Shown here in pieces: positions 1-8,508 of a stretch of 64,000 nucleotides of DNA. Origin of the DNA: Rhodococcus ruber NBRC 15591 (GTDB taxonomy: Bacteria > Actinomycetota > Actinomycetes > Mycobacteriales > Mycobacteriaceae); the NCBI RefSeq assembly GCF_001894945.1, contig NZ_BCXE01000023.1:1-64000 (forward strand). The letters are read 5' to 3'. How positions within the stretch are numbered: the stretch's first letter is position 1; every line of letters starts with the position of its first letter. Under the pieces are notes generated by a model, which made no database searches, was not told the origin of the DNA, and was given only the letters and a program-made list of their open reading frames with translations. The position numbers were made by a program, and so were the translations under genes.

Positions 1-98
1 ACTCGCTGCGCGAGGAGTCGGAGTAAACGCAGTTCCCCGGAAAAACAGGGGGCTGCGCCCCGACCCCCGCGAACAGCGTGCGGGAGTCGTTTCACAGA
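1..98 (+). other. 23S-5S rRNA spacer (3' part)
   Basis: This stretch lies directly before the 5S rRNA and looks like the end of the 23S-5S intergenic spacer of an rRNA operon. It has a GC-rich self-complementary stretch (GGGGCTGCGCCCC near 53-65) but no tRNA and no open gene. The 23S 3' end itself is not visible. Confidence 0.5.
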
Positions 99-219
99 GT
101 TACGGCGGCCATAGCGACAGGGAAACGCCCGGTCCCATTCCGAACCCGGAAGCTAAGCCTGTCTGCGCCGATGGTACTGCACCCGACAGGGTGTGGGAGA
201 GTAGGACACCGCCGAACAC
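99..219 (+). rRNA. rrf: 5S ribosomal RNA
   Basis: The sequence is a typical actinobacterial 5S rRNA of about 120 nt. It opens with GTTACGGCGGCCATAGCG, carries the conserved CCCGGTCCCATTCCGAACC core and the GGAGAGTAGGACACCGCC 3' side, and its 5' and 3' ends pair to form helix I. It would be the last gene of an rRNA operon entering from the left edge. The ends are placed by the terminal helix and may be off by one or two bases. Confidence 0.95.
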
Positions 220-225
220 CCGTTA

Positions 226-260
226 CCGGAAGCCCCCCGACCTCGTCGGGGGGCTTCCGG
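226..260 (+). terminator. rRNA operon terminator hairpin
   Basis: A perfect 15-bp stem (CCGGAAGCCCCCCGA paired with TCGGGGGGCTTCCGG) encloses a CCTCG loop right after the 5S gene. It has no T tract, as is common in high-GC actinobacteria. Position and stem strength make it the probable end of the rRNA operon. Confidence 0.85.
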
Positions 261-318
261 CATTTCCGGGTCCGCCGATGGTCCCGACGGAGCCCGCGGT
301 CACCGTGCGACCGTCCGC

Positions 319-747
319 TCAGCCGGCGAGCGCCTCGCGCCGCCGCCACAGCCGGGCGACAGTCCACGGTCCGAACACGAGCGAGACGACGTTGATGCCC
401 GTCTCGACGGCCATTTCGGTAGTCATTCGCCGGTAGTTGCCGTGCTCGAGATTCCACAGCGTGTCCATCGCACCGAGGAATGTCATCGCGCCGCCGGCCG
501 CGATCCCCAGCGGGACGGCGACTGCCCGCCCCCTCGTCAGGTGCCAGGCGCTCACTGCGAAACTCGCGGCCATCAGCCCGTCGGCGGCCGGGAAGGCGTT
601 CTCGAACGCGATGTAGGCGGGGTCGTCGGACGACCGGACGTGTCCGGCGGTGAAGTAGTCGAGCCAGTACGCTGCGACGCCGGTGGCGACACTGCCCATC
701 GCAGCCGCATGCAGACGGTCACTCCGGGCCTGTCCCTGCCTCGTCAT
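319..747 (-). CDS. small four-helix membrane protein, unknown function
   Basis: Encodes about 142 residues with roughly four hydrophobic segments separated by short loops, one carrying the charged motif FTAGHVRSSDD, and ends in a basic tail (RLWRRREALAG). No catalytic motif or known family was recognised. The start ATG at 747 is preferred because GGGAGGAGG sits directly upstream. The frame stays open to 885, but that extension is arginine-rich and low in conservation signals. It is divergent from the GntR-MFS gene. The function is unknown; an inner-membrane location is inferred from hydrophobicity only. Confidence 0.6.
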   Translation of the reverse strand: MTRQGQARSDRLHAAAMGSVATGVAAYWLDYFTAGHVRSSDDPAYIAFENAFPAADGLMAASFAVSAWHLTRGRAVAVPLGIAAGGAMTFLGAMDTLWNLEHGNYRRMTTEMAVETGINVVSLVFGPWTVARLWRRREALAG

Positions 748-874
748 CCTCCTCCCGCCTCTCTTCTCCCCGGCGTCTTCGAGTATGGCTGCTCCCAGCG
801 CCGCAGGGAGTCGTTCACCTGGGCGGCCTTTCGCACGGGACAGGGCCGCGTGGCGCCACTCCGACGGCATCCGG

Positions 875-898
875 TATAAATACATCTTGTGTCTATGT
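875..898 (+). promoter_or_regulatory. putative promoter and operator of the GntR-MFS gene
   Basis: TATAAA at 875-880 lies 8 bases before the GTG at 889, so transcription would begin at or next to the start codon (leaderless). The -10 box is inside the short palindrome GTATAAATAC, and ACAT (882-885) and ATGT (895-898) form a second weak dyad. These are plausible autoregulatory GntR sites. The assignment rests on pattern only. Confidence 0.4.
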
Positions 899-2802
899 CG
901 TATTCAGCGGCCGAGTCGGTCTATCGCGAGGTCAAGGAACTGATCCTGTCGGGCGAGTTACCCGGCGGCGATCTGATCAGCGAAGGGGAGATCGCGACCC
1001 GGATGTCGTGCAGCCGTACCCCGGTGCGCGAGGCCTTCCTTCGTCTCGAGGCCGAGGGCTGGATGCGTCTGTACCCCAAGCGCGGCGCACTGGTCGTTCC
1101 GGTGGCGGACGGGGAGGCCGAGCACGTCGTCGATGCGCGACGGCTGCTCGAGACCCACGCGGTACGCGCCGTCGCCTCTGTTCCGCCGGCGCGAGAGCGA
1201 CTCGAACGCACCCTGCGCGCAAGTCTGGACACGCAGCGCGAGCTTGCCGAGCGTGGTGACGTCGGTGCCTTCAGCGGTGCCGACGCCGACTTCCACCGCA
1301 GCATCGTGGCCGCGGGCGGCAATCCGCTTCTCGACACCTTCTATGCCGGCCTGCGGGAGCGCCAGCGACGGATGACGGCCCGTTCGGTCGCCCGGGATCC
1401 GGCGCAGCTGCAGAAGATCATCGCCGACCACACGCATCTGGTGGATCTCGTCGCCGCCGGGGACGCCGACGCATTCGACGCGGCGCTCGACGTGCACATG
1501 CGTGAGGTGCACGGACTCGGAGGGGGGACGATTGTGACCGCAACTGCCACCGAACCGGGCCGTCTGCCCACCGGTACGGATGCCGTTCCTCGCAGGACGT
1601 GGCTGCTCGTGGCCGCCGCGATGTTCGCTGTCGCCTGGGGCGGCAACGAGTTCACCCCGCTGCTGGTGATGTACCGGCTCGAACACGGTTTCGCGCCGGT
1701 CGTCGTCGACCTGTTCCTCTTCGCGTATGTCCTGGGCATCGTGCCGGCCCTGCTCGTCGGCGGTCCGCTCTCCGACCGGCTCGGTCGTCGGCCTGTCATG
1801 GTGCCCGCACCGTTCGTCGCCCTCGTCGGTTCCGCGGTGCTCGCCCTCGGATCGGACTCCGCGGCGCTGCTCATCCTCAGTCGTATCCTCTGCGGGATCG
1901 CGCTCGGACTCGGCATGGCGGTCGGTGGCAGCTGGCTGAAGGAACTGTCCGACCCGCGCTGGGATCCGCGCGCGACGCCCGGCGCCGGGGCACGACGGGC
2001 CGCGATGAGCCTGACCGCCGGCTTCGGCGTCGGGGCCGGCATCGCGGGTGCCCTCGCGCAGTGGGCGCCGATGCCCAGTGCCCTGTCCTACCTCGTGCAT
2101 ATCGGGCTGAGTATCGGCGCAGGTGTGGCACTGCTGCGGACGCCGGAGACCCGGCCGGCGCAGCCGGAAGCGGAGCGGACCGCGCTGCGCGAAGACCTGA
2201 AGATCCCGGCGGCCGGGCACGCCCGCTTCCTGTTCGTGATCGCCCCCGTTGCTCCCTGGGTGTTCGGCGCCGCCAGTTCGGCGTACGCGATCCTCCCGGC
2301 GCTGATGACCGGCCACAGCGGCGACGCCCCGATCGCGTTCTCGGCGCTGCTGTGCGTCGTCGCCCTCGGTGCCGGTTTCGCGATCCAGTCGCTGGGCCGC
2401 CGGATCGACACCCCCCGCAATGCCCGTGCGGTGGCGGTGGCACTGACGTTGCTCGTGGTGGGGATGGTCACGGCGGCGGTCGCGGCCGCCGCCCTGACCG
2501 TGCCGCTCGCTCTGCTGGCGGCGGTCGTCCTGGGCTGCGGCTACGGCATGGCGCTGGTGTCGGGCCTGCAGGAAGTGCAGCGTATCGCCCGCCCCGACGA
2601 CCTCGCCGGGCTCACCGCGGTGTTCTATTCGCTGAGCTATCTGGGGTTCGCGGTGCCGGCCGTCATGGTGTACCTGTCCCAGACATACCCGGTCCTGACC
2701 TACCCGGCCATGTTCGTCGTGGGCGCGGTCGCGGCGGCCGCGTGCCTGGTGCTCGTCCTGGTGAAATGGCAGGCACACCTGCCGGAACGAGTACCGGCCT
2801 GA
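889..2802 (+). CDS. GntR/FCD regulator fused in frame to an MFS transporter
   Basis: One uninterrupted frame of 637 codons. Residues 1-75 are a GntR winged helix (CSRTPVREAFLRLEAEGW recognition region), residues 85-210 an FCD-type ligand-binding domain, and residues 225-635 a 12-helix major facilitator with the loop motif GGPLSDRLGRRP. The usual arrangement is a separate regulator and transporter. At the junction (residue 216) there is a GGAGGGGGG ribosome site at 1519-1527 followed 6 bases later by GTG at 1534, so the transporter could also be made alone. The first start could be GTG 889 or ATG 895. The fused product would be a membrane-tethered DNA-binding protein. The substrate is unknown; FCD regulators usually sense organic acids. 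It converges on the M1 peptidase with 4 bases between stops. Confidence 0.85.
   Translation: MSMSYSAAESVYREVKELILSGELPGGDLISEGEIATRMSCSRTPVREAFLRLEAEGWMRLYPKRGALVVPVADGEAEHVVDARRLLETHAVRAVASVPPARERLERTLRASLDTQRELAERGDVGAFSGADADFHRSIVAAGGNPLLDTFYAGLRERQRRMTARSVARDPAQLQKIIADHTHLVDLVAAGDADAFDAALDVHMREVHGLGGGTIVTATATEPGRLPTGTDAVPRRTWLLVAAAMFAVAWGGNEFTPLLVMYRLEHGFAPVVVDLFLFAYVLGIVPALLVGGPLSDRLGRRPVMVPAPFVALVGSAVLALGSDSAALLILSRILCGIALGLGMAVGGSWLKELSDPRWDPRATPGAGARRAAMSLTAGFGVGAGIAGALAQWAPMPSALSYLVHIGLSIGAGVALLRTPETRPAQPEAERTALREDLKIPAAGHARFLFVIAPVAPWVFGAASSAYAILPALMTGHSGDAPIAFSALLCVVALGAGFAIQSLGRRIDTPRNARAVAVALTLLVVGMVTAAVAAAALTVPLALLAAVVLGCGYGMALVSGLQEVQRIARPDDLAGLTAVFYSLSYLGFAVPAVMVYLSQTYPVLTYPAMFVVGAVAAAACLVLVLVKWQAHLPERVPA
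1519..1536 (+). promoter_or_regulatory. internal ribosome-binding site and GTG start for the MFS domain
   Basis: GGAGGGGGG (1519-1527), a 6-base spacer and GTG (1534-1536) occur exactly where the FCD domain ends and the transporter begins, in the same frame. This is the signature of a former or still active start codon of a separate transporter gene. Confidence 0.6.
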
Positions 2803-2806
2803 CCTC

Positions 2807-4168
2807 TCACGCCTCGGGCATCGGCGGCAGTGCCTTCTCGGCGAGCCACGCGTCCCACAGTGGACGCAGCGGCGCGTCCGCGAATCGGGCCGCCAAGTCG
2901 GTGAACTGATCTGTGGTGACGGTCGCGTGCCGGTATTCCGCGGTCCACTGCCGAATCAGCGCGAAGAACTTCTCGTCGCCGAGGCGCAGGCGCAGTGCGT
3001 GCAGCGTCAGGGCACCCCGCTTGTAGACGCGGTCGTCGAACATCAGGTCCGGCCCGGGGTCACCGAGGAGTAGGTCCTGAGGTTTGCGACCGAGCCCGCG
3101 GTGCGCGTCCTCGGCGATCGTCTGCGCCGACGGCCCGTCGGAGTTCTCCGACCACAGCCACTCCGCGTAGCAGGCGAAGCCCTCGTTCAGCCAGATGTCG
3201 CGCCACCGTGACAGGGTGAGGCTGTTGCCGAACCACTGGTGCGCGAGTTCGTGTGCGACGAGCCGCTCTTCGCTCCGGGTGCCGTCGCAGTGGTTCGCGC
3301 CGAAGATCGACAGGGTCTGCGCCTCGATCGGGATCTCGAGTTCGTCCTCGGTGACGACGACGCTGTAGTGCGGGAACGGGTACGGCCCGAAGAGCCGGCA
3401 GAAGATCTCCATCATCTGTGGTTGCCGGCCGAAGTCCCGGTCGAAGTTCGCCCGCAGGCGCGGCGGATGCACCGCGACGAGCGGCACCGGTGTCTCGGAC
3501 AACCTGCGGGTCTCGTAGTTCCCGATCTGCACCGTGGCCAGGTAGGTCGCCATCGGTTCGGGCTGCTCGTACACCCAGGTGGTCTGGCTGGCCCTCGTCG
3601 TCTTGCGTACCAGGGTGCCGTTCGCGATCACCTGGAAGGGGGAGTCGGCAGTGACCGTGATCCGGTAGCTCGCCTTCGCGCCGGGATGGTCGTCGCAGGG
3701 GAACCACGACGAGGCGCCGTTGGGCTGGCTCGCGACCAGCGCCCCCTCCTCGAGTTCCTCCCAGCCGACTTCGCCCCAGGGACTGCGGATCGGTTTCGGT
3801 GTGCCGTGATAGTGGACGACGATCGTCAGCACGCCGCCCACGGGGATCTTCCGGGCGGGGGTGACGACGAGTTTGCCGTCACGCTGGGCGTACTTGGCGG
3901 GCCGGGACCCGTTGACCGACAGCTTCGTCACCCGCATCGTCGGCGCGAGGTCGAGCGCGAACTTGCCACGCTCGTCGGTGGTGGTGGCGACGACGGTGGC
4001 CGTGCCGGTGAGCCGGTTGGCCACGACCCGGTAGTTCAGATCGAGTTCGTACCTCGACACGCGGTACCCACGGTTGCCGCTGCGGGGCAGGTACGGATCG
4101 ATCGGCGCGTCCGGTTTCGAGGTCCTGCCGTTCTCGCGGGTCTTCTTCGGGTCGTTCCCCGGCTTCAC
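2807..4168 (-). CDS. M1-family zinc metallopeptidase (aminopeptidase N-like)
   Basis: A 453-residue M1 metallopeptidase. An N-terminal beta domain is followed by the gluzincin active site HELAHQWFGN (H306, E307, H310) with the third zinc ligand in NEGF (E329), at the H-x18-E spacing of the family. The usual GAMEN substrate motif is replaced here by IEAQTLSIF. It lacks the long C-terminal domain of aminopeptidase N, so it belongs to the short bacterial M1 group. No signal peptide is evident. The GTG at 4168 is chosen because it overlaps the stop of the upstream synthetase gene (GTGA), implying translational coupling; an ATG at 4222 would lie inside that gene. Likely role: removing N-terminal residues from peptides, perhaps including the product of its neighbour (inference). 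Confidence 0.88.
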   Translation of the reverse strand: MKPGNDPKKTRENGRTSKPDAPIDPYLPRSGNRGYRVSRYELDLNYRVVANRLTGTATVVATTTDERGKFALDLAPTMRVTKLSVNGSRPAKYAQRDGKLVVTPARKIPVGGVLTIVVHYHGTPKPIRSPWGEVGWEELEEGALVASQPNGASSWFPCDDHPGAKASYRITVTADSPFQVIANGTLVRKTTRASQTTWVYEQPEPMATYLATVQIGNYETRRLSETPVPLVAVHPPRLRANFDRDFGRQPQMMEIFCRLFGPYPFPHYSVVVTEDELEIPIEAQTLSIFGANHCDGTRSEERLVAHELAHQWFGNSLTLSRWRDIWLNEGFACYAEWLWSENSDGPSAQTIAEDAHRGLGRKPQDLLLGDPGPDLMFDDRVYKRGALTLHALRLRLGDEKFFALIRQWTAEYRHATVTTDQFTDLAARFADAPLRPLWDAWLAEKALPPMPEA

Positions 4169-7100
4169 AGCGGGGACCAATCGCTCGGGTGCGACCACGG
4201 CGCGATCGGATTGCCCTGCCATCTGGTCGAATCCGGAACGACGTCGCCGCGCATCACCAGCGAGGCCGGGCCGACGGTGGCGCCGGCCCCGATTCCGGCG
4301 GCGGGCAGTGCGACGCACTGGGGGCCGAGGGTGGCGCCGGCGCCGAGCGTGACGGTGTCCATGGACATGATCCGATCATGGAACAGGTGCGTTTGCACGA
4401 CACACCCGCGTTCCACCGTCGCGCCGTCACCGAGAGTCACCAGGTCGGCCTCGGGCAGCCAGTAGCTCTCGCACCACACCCCGCGGCCGATCTTCGCGCC
4501 CAGGCCACGCAGCCACAGGTTCATCACGGCCGTCCCGGTGGCGGGCCGGGCGAACCACGGTGCCGCGACCGTTTCGACGAAGGTGTCGGCCACCTCGTTG
4601 CGCCACACGAACCAGCTCCACAGCGGGTGCTCCTCCCGGCCGATGCGTCCGACGGCCACCCATTTGGCGGCGACGGACACGACGCCGGCCACGGCGCCGG
4701 CGAGGATGAGCACCAGTCCGCTCAGTGCTGCGGCCGGCGCGTACCCCACCGAGGTCGCCAGCGACTGCAGGGCGAACAGCACGCCGAGGCCGATACCGAA
4801 CGTGACGATCATCGGCAGCAGGCGGAAGGTCTCGACGAAGCCACGGGCCACGCGCAGCCGCCGCGGGGGCGCGAACGTGCGGCTCGAATCGCTTTCGTTC
4901 GCGGCGCGACGCAGCCGCACCGGTGGGCTGCCGAGCCACGAGGAACCCGACTTGGCCTTCGACGGCGCGGCCGAGAGCACCGCGACGAGTCCGTACTTGG
5001 GGACTCGTCGCCCGGGGGCGGCCATACCGGAATTGCCCAGGAATGCGCGCTTGCCCACCTTGGCCCGGGAGATGTACAGCCAGCCGCCACCGAGCTCGTA
5101 GCTGGCGACCATGGTGTCGTCCGCAAGGAAGGCGCCGTCGGCGACCCGGGTGAACTTGGGCACCATCAGCACCGTGGAGGCCTCGACGTCCTTGCCGATG
5201 TCGGCGCCGAGCAGTCGCAGCCAGCCCGGCGTGAGCATCGAGGCGTAGAGCGGGAACAGGAACGTGCGTGAGCTGTCCATCAGTCGCTCGGTCGCCCATA
5301 CCTGCCAGCCGACGCGGCTGCGGACGGGATGATGTCCCTCCGTCATACCGACGGCCAGGGCACGCACCGACAGCACCGTGAGCGCGGCGAACACGAACAG
5401 GGTCCACAGTGCCGCCACCGGCAGGATCGCCGCGCTGCGGAGCAACGCGTCGGTCAGGTCGGCGGCGTCGCGGATCCACCATCCGACGAGTGTGAGCCCG
5501 GCGCCGATCGAGACGATCGGCAGCGAGGCCAGCACCATCGAGGTGAGGCCGAAGATCGGCACCCACCACGAGGCACGCCGCGGCGGTTCGGCCGGCCACG
5601 GATGCAGGGCCTTGCCGACCTTCCGGGCGGGGGAGCCGGCCCAGTGCTGGCCGGCCTTGACGCGGCCGAACACGGCAGAGCCGGCCGCGACCTCGGCGTT
5701 CTTACCGATTCGGGCGCCCGGGGCCAGAGTCGAGCGGGCGCCGACGGTCGCGCCGGCTCCGACCCGGATGCTGCCGATGTGGACCTCGTCGCCGTCGACC
5801 CAGTGTCCGGACAGGTCGACCTCGGGTTCGATGGAACAGCCGTCACCGAGCTCGAGCATGCCGGTGACCGGCGGCAGACTGTGCAGGTCGACGCCCTTTC
5901 CGACCTTCGCGCCCAGGGCGCGGGCGTAGTACAGCATCCACGGCGCCCCGGACAGGTTCACCGCACCGCTGGCCTCCGACAGCCGCAGCGCCGTCCACAG
6001 CCGGAGGTGTTCGCTGCCGCCTCTCCGATAGGTGCCGGGTTGCAGGTTGCGCAGCAGCAGCCGCGTCCCGGCGACGGCGACGGACATGCGGCCGAGCGGG
6101 GTCAGGAACAGCAGGATGCCGACCGTCACCCACCACCACGACACCGGAGCGAGCCACGGCACGTCGACGAACAGCGAGAAGACGTTGTTCGCGATCGCGA
6201 GCCAGGTCACCCACTGCAGCCCCGTGAGAGTGGTGAGTGGCACCGTGACGGCCAGTTGCAGCAGCTGCGCGCGGCGCGGAACGGGGGCCACCTGCCGCGG
6301 GGCGATCACCGCGGACGGCGCGAGGTCGTCGAGGTACTCGGCGAGCGAACCGAGTCGCGGATGGTCGTACAGTTCGGCGACGGTCATCGCGGGATAGCGT
6401 TCGCGCAGGGCCGTCACCAGCTGGGCCGCGGCGAGGGAGCCGCCGCCGAGTTCGAAGAAGTCGTCGTCGACGCTCTCGATCGGGGTGCCGAGAATCGACA
6501 CCCACAGCCCGGCGACCCATTCGGCGGTCGGGTCGAGGCCGAGAGCCTCGGCGGCGGCGGCCTCGGCGCCGGGCAGCGGCCACGGAAGCGCGTTGCGGTC
6601 CACCTTGCCGGAGGTTCGGGTGGGCAGCTCGTCGACCAGCGCCAGTCTCGGGACCAGGGCCGCGGGCAGCTGCTCGCCGAGCAGGTCGCGCGCGGAGGCG
6701 AGGTCGAACTCGGGGTCGGTGCTGGCGATGTAGCCGACGAGGACCGAGTGCCCGGCCGCCGTCTTGCGCACGGCGGCCGCGCCGCCGGCGACGCCGGGCA
6801 GGTTCTGCAGAGCGTTGTCGACTTCGCCGAGTTCGATGCGGCGGCCGCCGATCTTGACCTGATCGTCGGCGCGCCCCTGGAACAGCAGCCCCGCGCGGTC
6901 GAGGGTGACCAGGTCGCCGCTGCGGTAGGCGCGGTCCCAGCCGAGGGTGGGCATGGGGGCGTACTTCTCGGCGTCCTTGGCCGGGTCCAGATAGCGGGCC
7001 AGGCCGACGCCGCCGATGACGAGTTCGCCGGTGCCGCCCTCCGGGACGGGGCGGCCCTCGCCGTCCACCACGGCGAGATCCCAGCCGTCGAGCGGCAGGC

Positions 7101-8079
7101 CGATGCGGACCGGGCCGGTGCCGTCCATCGTCGCTGCACACGCGACCACGGTGGCCTCGGTGGGTCCGTACGTGTTCCACACCTCGCGTCCGGGCACAGC
7201 CAGCCGCTCGGCGAGATCCGGTGGGCAGGCCTCCCCGCCGAAGATCAACAGCCGCACCGCTTCGAGCGCCTCGGCCGGCCACATCGCCGCGAGGGTCGGA
7301 ACGGTGGAGACGACGCTGATGTCGCGGGAGACCAGCCACGGTCCGAGGTCCATCCCGGACCGCACGAGGGAGCGGGGCGCGGGGACGAGGCACGCGCCGT
7401 GCCGCCAGGCGAGCCACATCTCCTCGCAGGACGCGTCGAATGCGACCGACAGACCGGCCAGCACGCGGTCGCCGGGGCCGATCGGGTTCTCGCGCAGGAA
7501 CAGCCGGGCCTCGGCGTCGACGAAGGCGGCGGCGCTGAGATGGCTGACGGCGACACCCTTGGGGGTGCCGGTGGAGCCGGAGGTGAAGATGATCCAGGCG
7601 GCGTCGTCGAGGCGCGGACCGCGCAGCTGCGGCTTCGGCGACGGCGGCGCGGTGCCCGGACCGATGCCGTCGGCGGTGACGACGGCGGTGACCTGCGCTT
7701 CCCCGAACACGAGCTCGGCGCGTTCGTCGGGGTCGTCCGCGTCCACCGGCACGTAGGCCGCGCCGGCCGCGAGAATGCCCAGGATCGTCACGTACAGGTC
7801 CGCGGAGCCGGACGGCATGCGCACGCCGACGCGGTCCCCGCCACCGACTCCCGCGTCGGCGAGCCGGTAGGAGCAGGCGACGACCTCCTCGACGAGTTCG
7901 GCGTAGCTGAGGGTGACGGATCCGTCGTCGACGGCCGGAGCGTCAGGGTGGGTGTCGGCGGTGGCACGCAGGATGTCGACGAGAGTGCGCGGGGCCGGGG
8001 CATGGGAGGAGCGGAGGAACTCCTCGGGGATGCGATACGACCGATCCGAATCCGTCGTGGGCTGGGCAGGCAATCGCAT
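4165..8079 (-). CDS. Pls/PosA-family membrane non-ribosomal peptide synthetase
   Basis: A 1304-residue single-module synthetase. Residues 30-510 form an adenylation domain (FTSGSTGTPKG, FDASCEEMW, NTYGPTE, YRSGDL). A carrier domain follows with the phosphopantetheine serine in ELGGGSLAA near residue 549. The C-terminal half has several membrane helices interleaved with hexapeptide-repeat (left-handed beta-helix) acyltransferase-like segments. This is the architecture of the Pls/PosA group, which includes epsilon-poly-lysine synthetase. There is no condensation or thioesterase domain. Aligning the pocket to GrsA by eye suggests Asp235 and Glu239; an acidic 239 is seen in some enzymes for basic amino acids, so a cationic homopolymer is possible but unproven. 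Start ATG 8079 follows AGAAGGAC. It overlaps the M1 peptidase gene by 4 bases. It needs a phosphopantetheinyl transferase encoded elsewhere. Confidence 0.88.
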   Translation of the reverse strand: MRLPAQPTTDSDRSYRIPEEFLRSSHAPAPRTLVDILRATADTHPDAPAVDDGSVTLSYAELVEEVVACSYRLADAGVGGGDRVGVRMPSGSADLYVTILGILAAGAAYVPVDADDPDERAELVFGEAQVTAVVTADGIGPGTAPPSPKPQLRGPRLDDAAWIIFTSGSTGTPKGVAVSHLSAAAFVDAEARLFLRENPIGPGDRVLAGLSVAFDASCEEMWLAWRHGACLVPAPRSLVRSGMDLGPWLVSRDISVVSTVPTLAAMWPAEALEAVRLLIFGGEACPPDLAERLAVPGREVWNTYGPTEATVVACAATMDGTGPVRIGLPLDGWDLAVVDGEGRPVPEGGTGELVIGGVGLARYLDPAKDAEKYAPMPTLGWDRAYRSGDLVTLDRAGLLFQGRADDQVKIGGRRIELGEVDNALQNLPGVAGGAAAVRKTAAGHSVLVGYIASTDPEFDLASARDLLGEQLPAALVPRLALVDELPTRTSGKVDRNALPWPLPGAEAAAAEALGLDPTAEWVAGLWVSILGTPIESVDDDFFELGGGSLAAAQLVTALRERYPAMTVAELYDHPRLGSLAEYLDDLAPSAVIAPRQVAPVPRRAQLLQLAVTVPLTTLTGLQWVTWLAIANNVFSLFVDVPWLAPVSWWWVTVGILLFLTPLGRMSVAVAGTRLLLRNLQPGTYRRGGSEHLRLWTALRLSEASGAVNLSGAPWMLYYARALGAKVGKGVDLHSLPPVTGMLELGDGCSIEPEVDLSGHWVDGDEVHIGSIRVGAGATVGARSTLAPGARIGKNAEVAAGSAVFGRVKAGQHWAGSPARKVGKALHPWPAEPPRRASWWVPIFGLTSMVLASLPIVSIGAGLTLVGWWIRDAADLTDALLRSAAILPVAALWTLFVFAALTVLSVRALAVGMTEGHHPVRSRVGWQVWATERLMDSSRTFLFPLYASMLTPGWLRLLGADIGKDVEASTVLMVPKFTRVADGAFLADDTMVASYELGGGWLYISRAKVGKRAFLGNSGMAAPGRRVPKYGLVAVLSAAPSKAKSGSSWLGSPPVRLRRAANESDSSRTFAPPRRLRVARGFVETFRLLPMIVTFGIGLGVLFALQSLATSVGYAPAAALSGLVLILAGAVAGVVSVAAKWVAVGRIGREEHPLWSWFVWRNEVADTFVETVAAPWFARPATGTAVMNLWLRGLGAKIGRGVWCESYWLPEADLVTLGDGATVERGCVVQTHLFHDRIMSMDTVTLGAGATLGPQCVALPAAGIGAGATVGPASLVMRGDVVPDSTRWQGNPIAPWSHPSDWSPL

Positions 8080-8289
8080 GTCCTTCTCTCGGCCTGGTGG
8101 TGCGTTCGTCCGGTTATCTCACGGTCAGGTGGACGGAGGGTGAACATCGGGTGTGTCGGTGCCCACTCGCGCGGTGGACTTTTCCCGCTTCCCCGGACGC
8201 CGGAATCCCGGCCCAATGTCCGGCTCGGCGTGAGAAACCGCCCCTCCCTGGGGATTCGCGTGCCGGACGACCGACGGTGCGATCCCGGT

Positions 8290-8318
8290 TTGACATCCGC
8301 GCGCGCTTTTGCCATCCT
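8290..8318 (+). promoter_or_regulatory. sigma-70-type promoter of the SAM-IV leader
   Basis: TTGACA at 8290-8295, a 17-base spacer and CATCCT at 8313-8318 form a consensus-like promoter. Its predicted start near 8325 coincides with the 5' edge of the riboswitch. Confidence 0.65.
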
Positions 8319-8325
8319 CTTCCGC

Positions 8326-8447
8326 AGGTCACGAGAACCAGCGACAAGCCCCGGCTAGCTGGTCGGCAACCCTCCTCCGCGGTGGGGTGCTCCGGGTGAC
8401 GACCTGGCCGTGTTTCCACACCGGACACGGCAAGCGCGGATTCGGAC
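8326..8447 (+). promoter_or_regulatory. SAM-IV riboswitch
   Basis: The leader matches the actinobacterial SAM-IV aptamer: AGGTC (8326-8330) pairs with GACCT (8401-8405) as P1. The core contains AAGCCCCGGC, GGCAACCCTCC, CGCGGTGGGGTGC and CCGGGTGA in the expected order, followed by a CCGTGT/ACACGG hairpin (8408-8430) and CAAGCGCGGATTC. S-adenosylmethionine binding would lower expression of the downstream gene. GGATTCG (8438-8444) can pair with CGAATCC (8482-8488), which may be the expression platform just before the ribosome site. Confidence 0.9.
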
Positions 8448-8508
8448 CGTGATCGTACTCGGGCGACGAGGCGACCACCGGCGAATCCCTGAACGACGAG
8501 GGAACGTC

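Noticed and set aside
958-2778. 606-codon minus-strand frame opposite the GntR-MFS gene
   Set aside because: Composition is rich in His, Arg, Gly and Gln with no hydrophobic pattern, the typical antisense shadow of a high-GC gene.
5329-8358. 1009-codon plus-strand frame opposite the Pls/PosA synthetase
   Set aside because: An antisense shadow; the synthetase on the minus strand has all adenylation and carrier motifs.
8326-8447. T-box or other tRNA-sensing leader
   Set aside because: The conserved core matches SAM-IV in order and spacing; no T-box bulge sequence is present.
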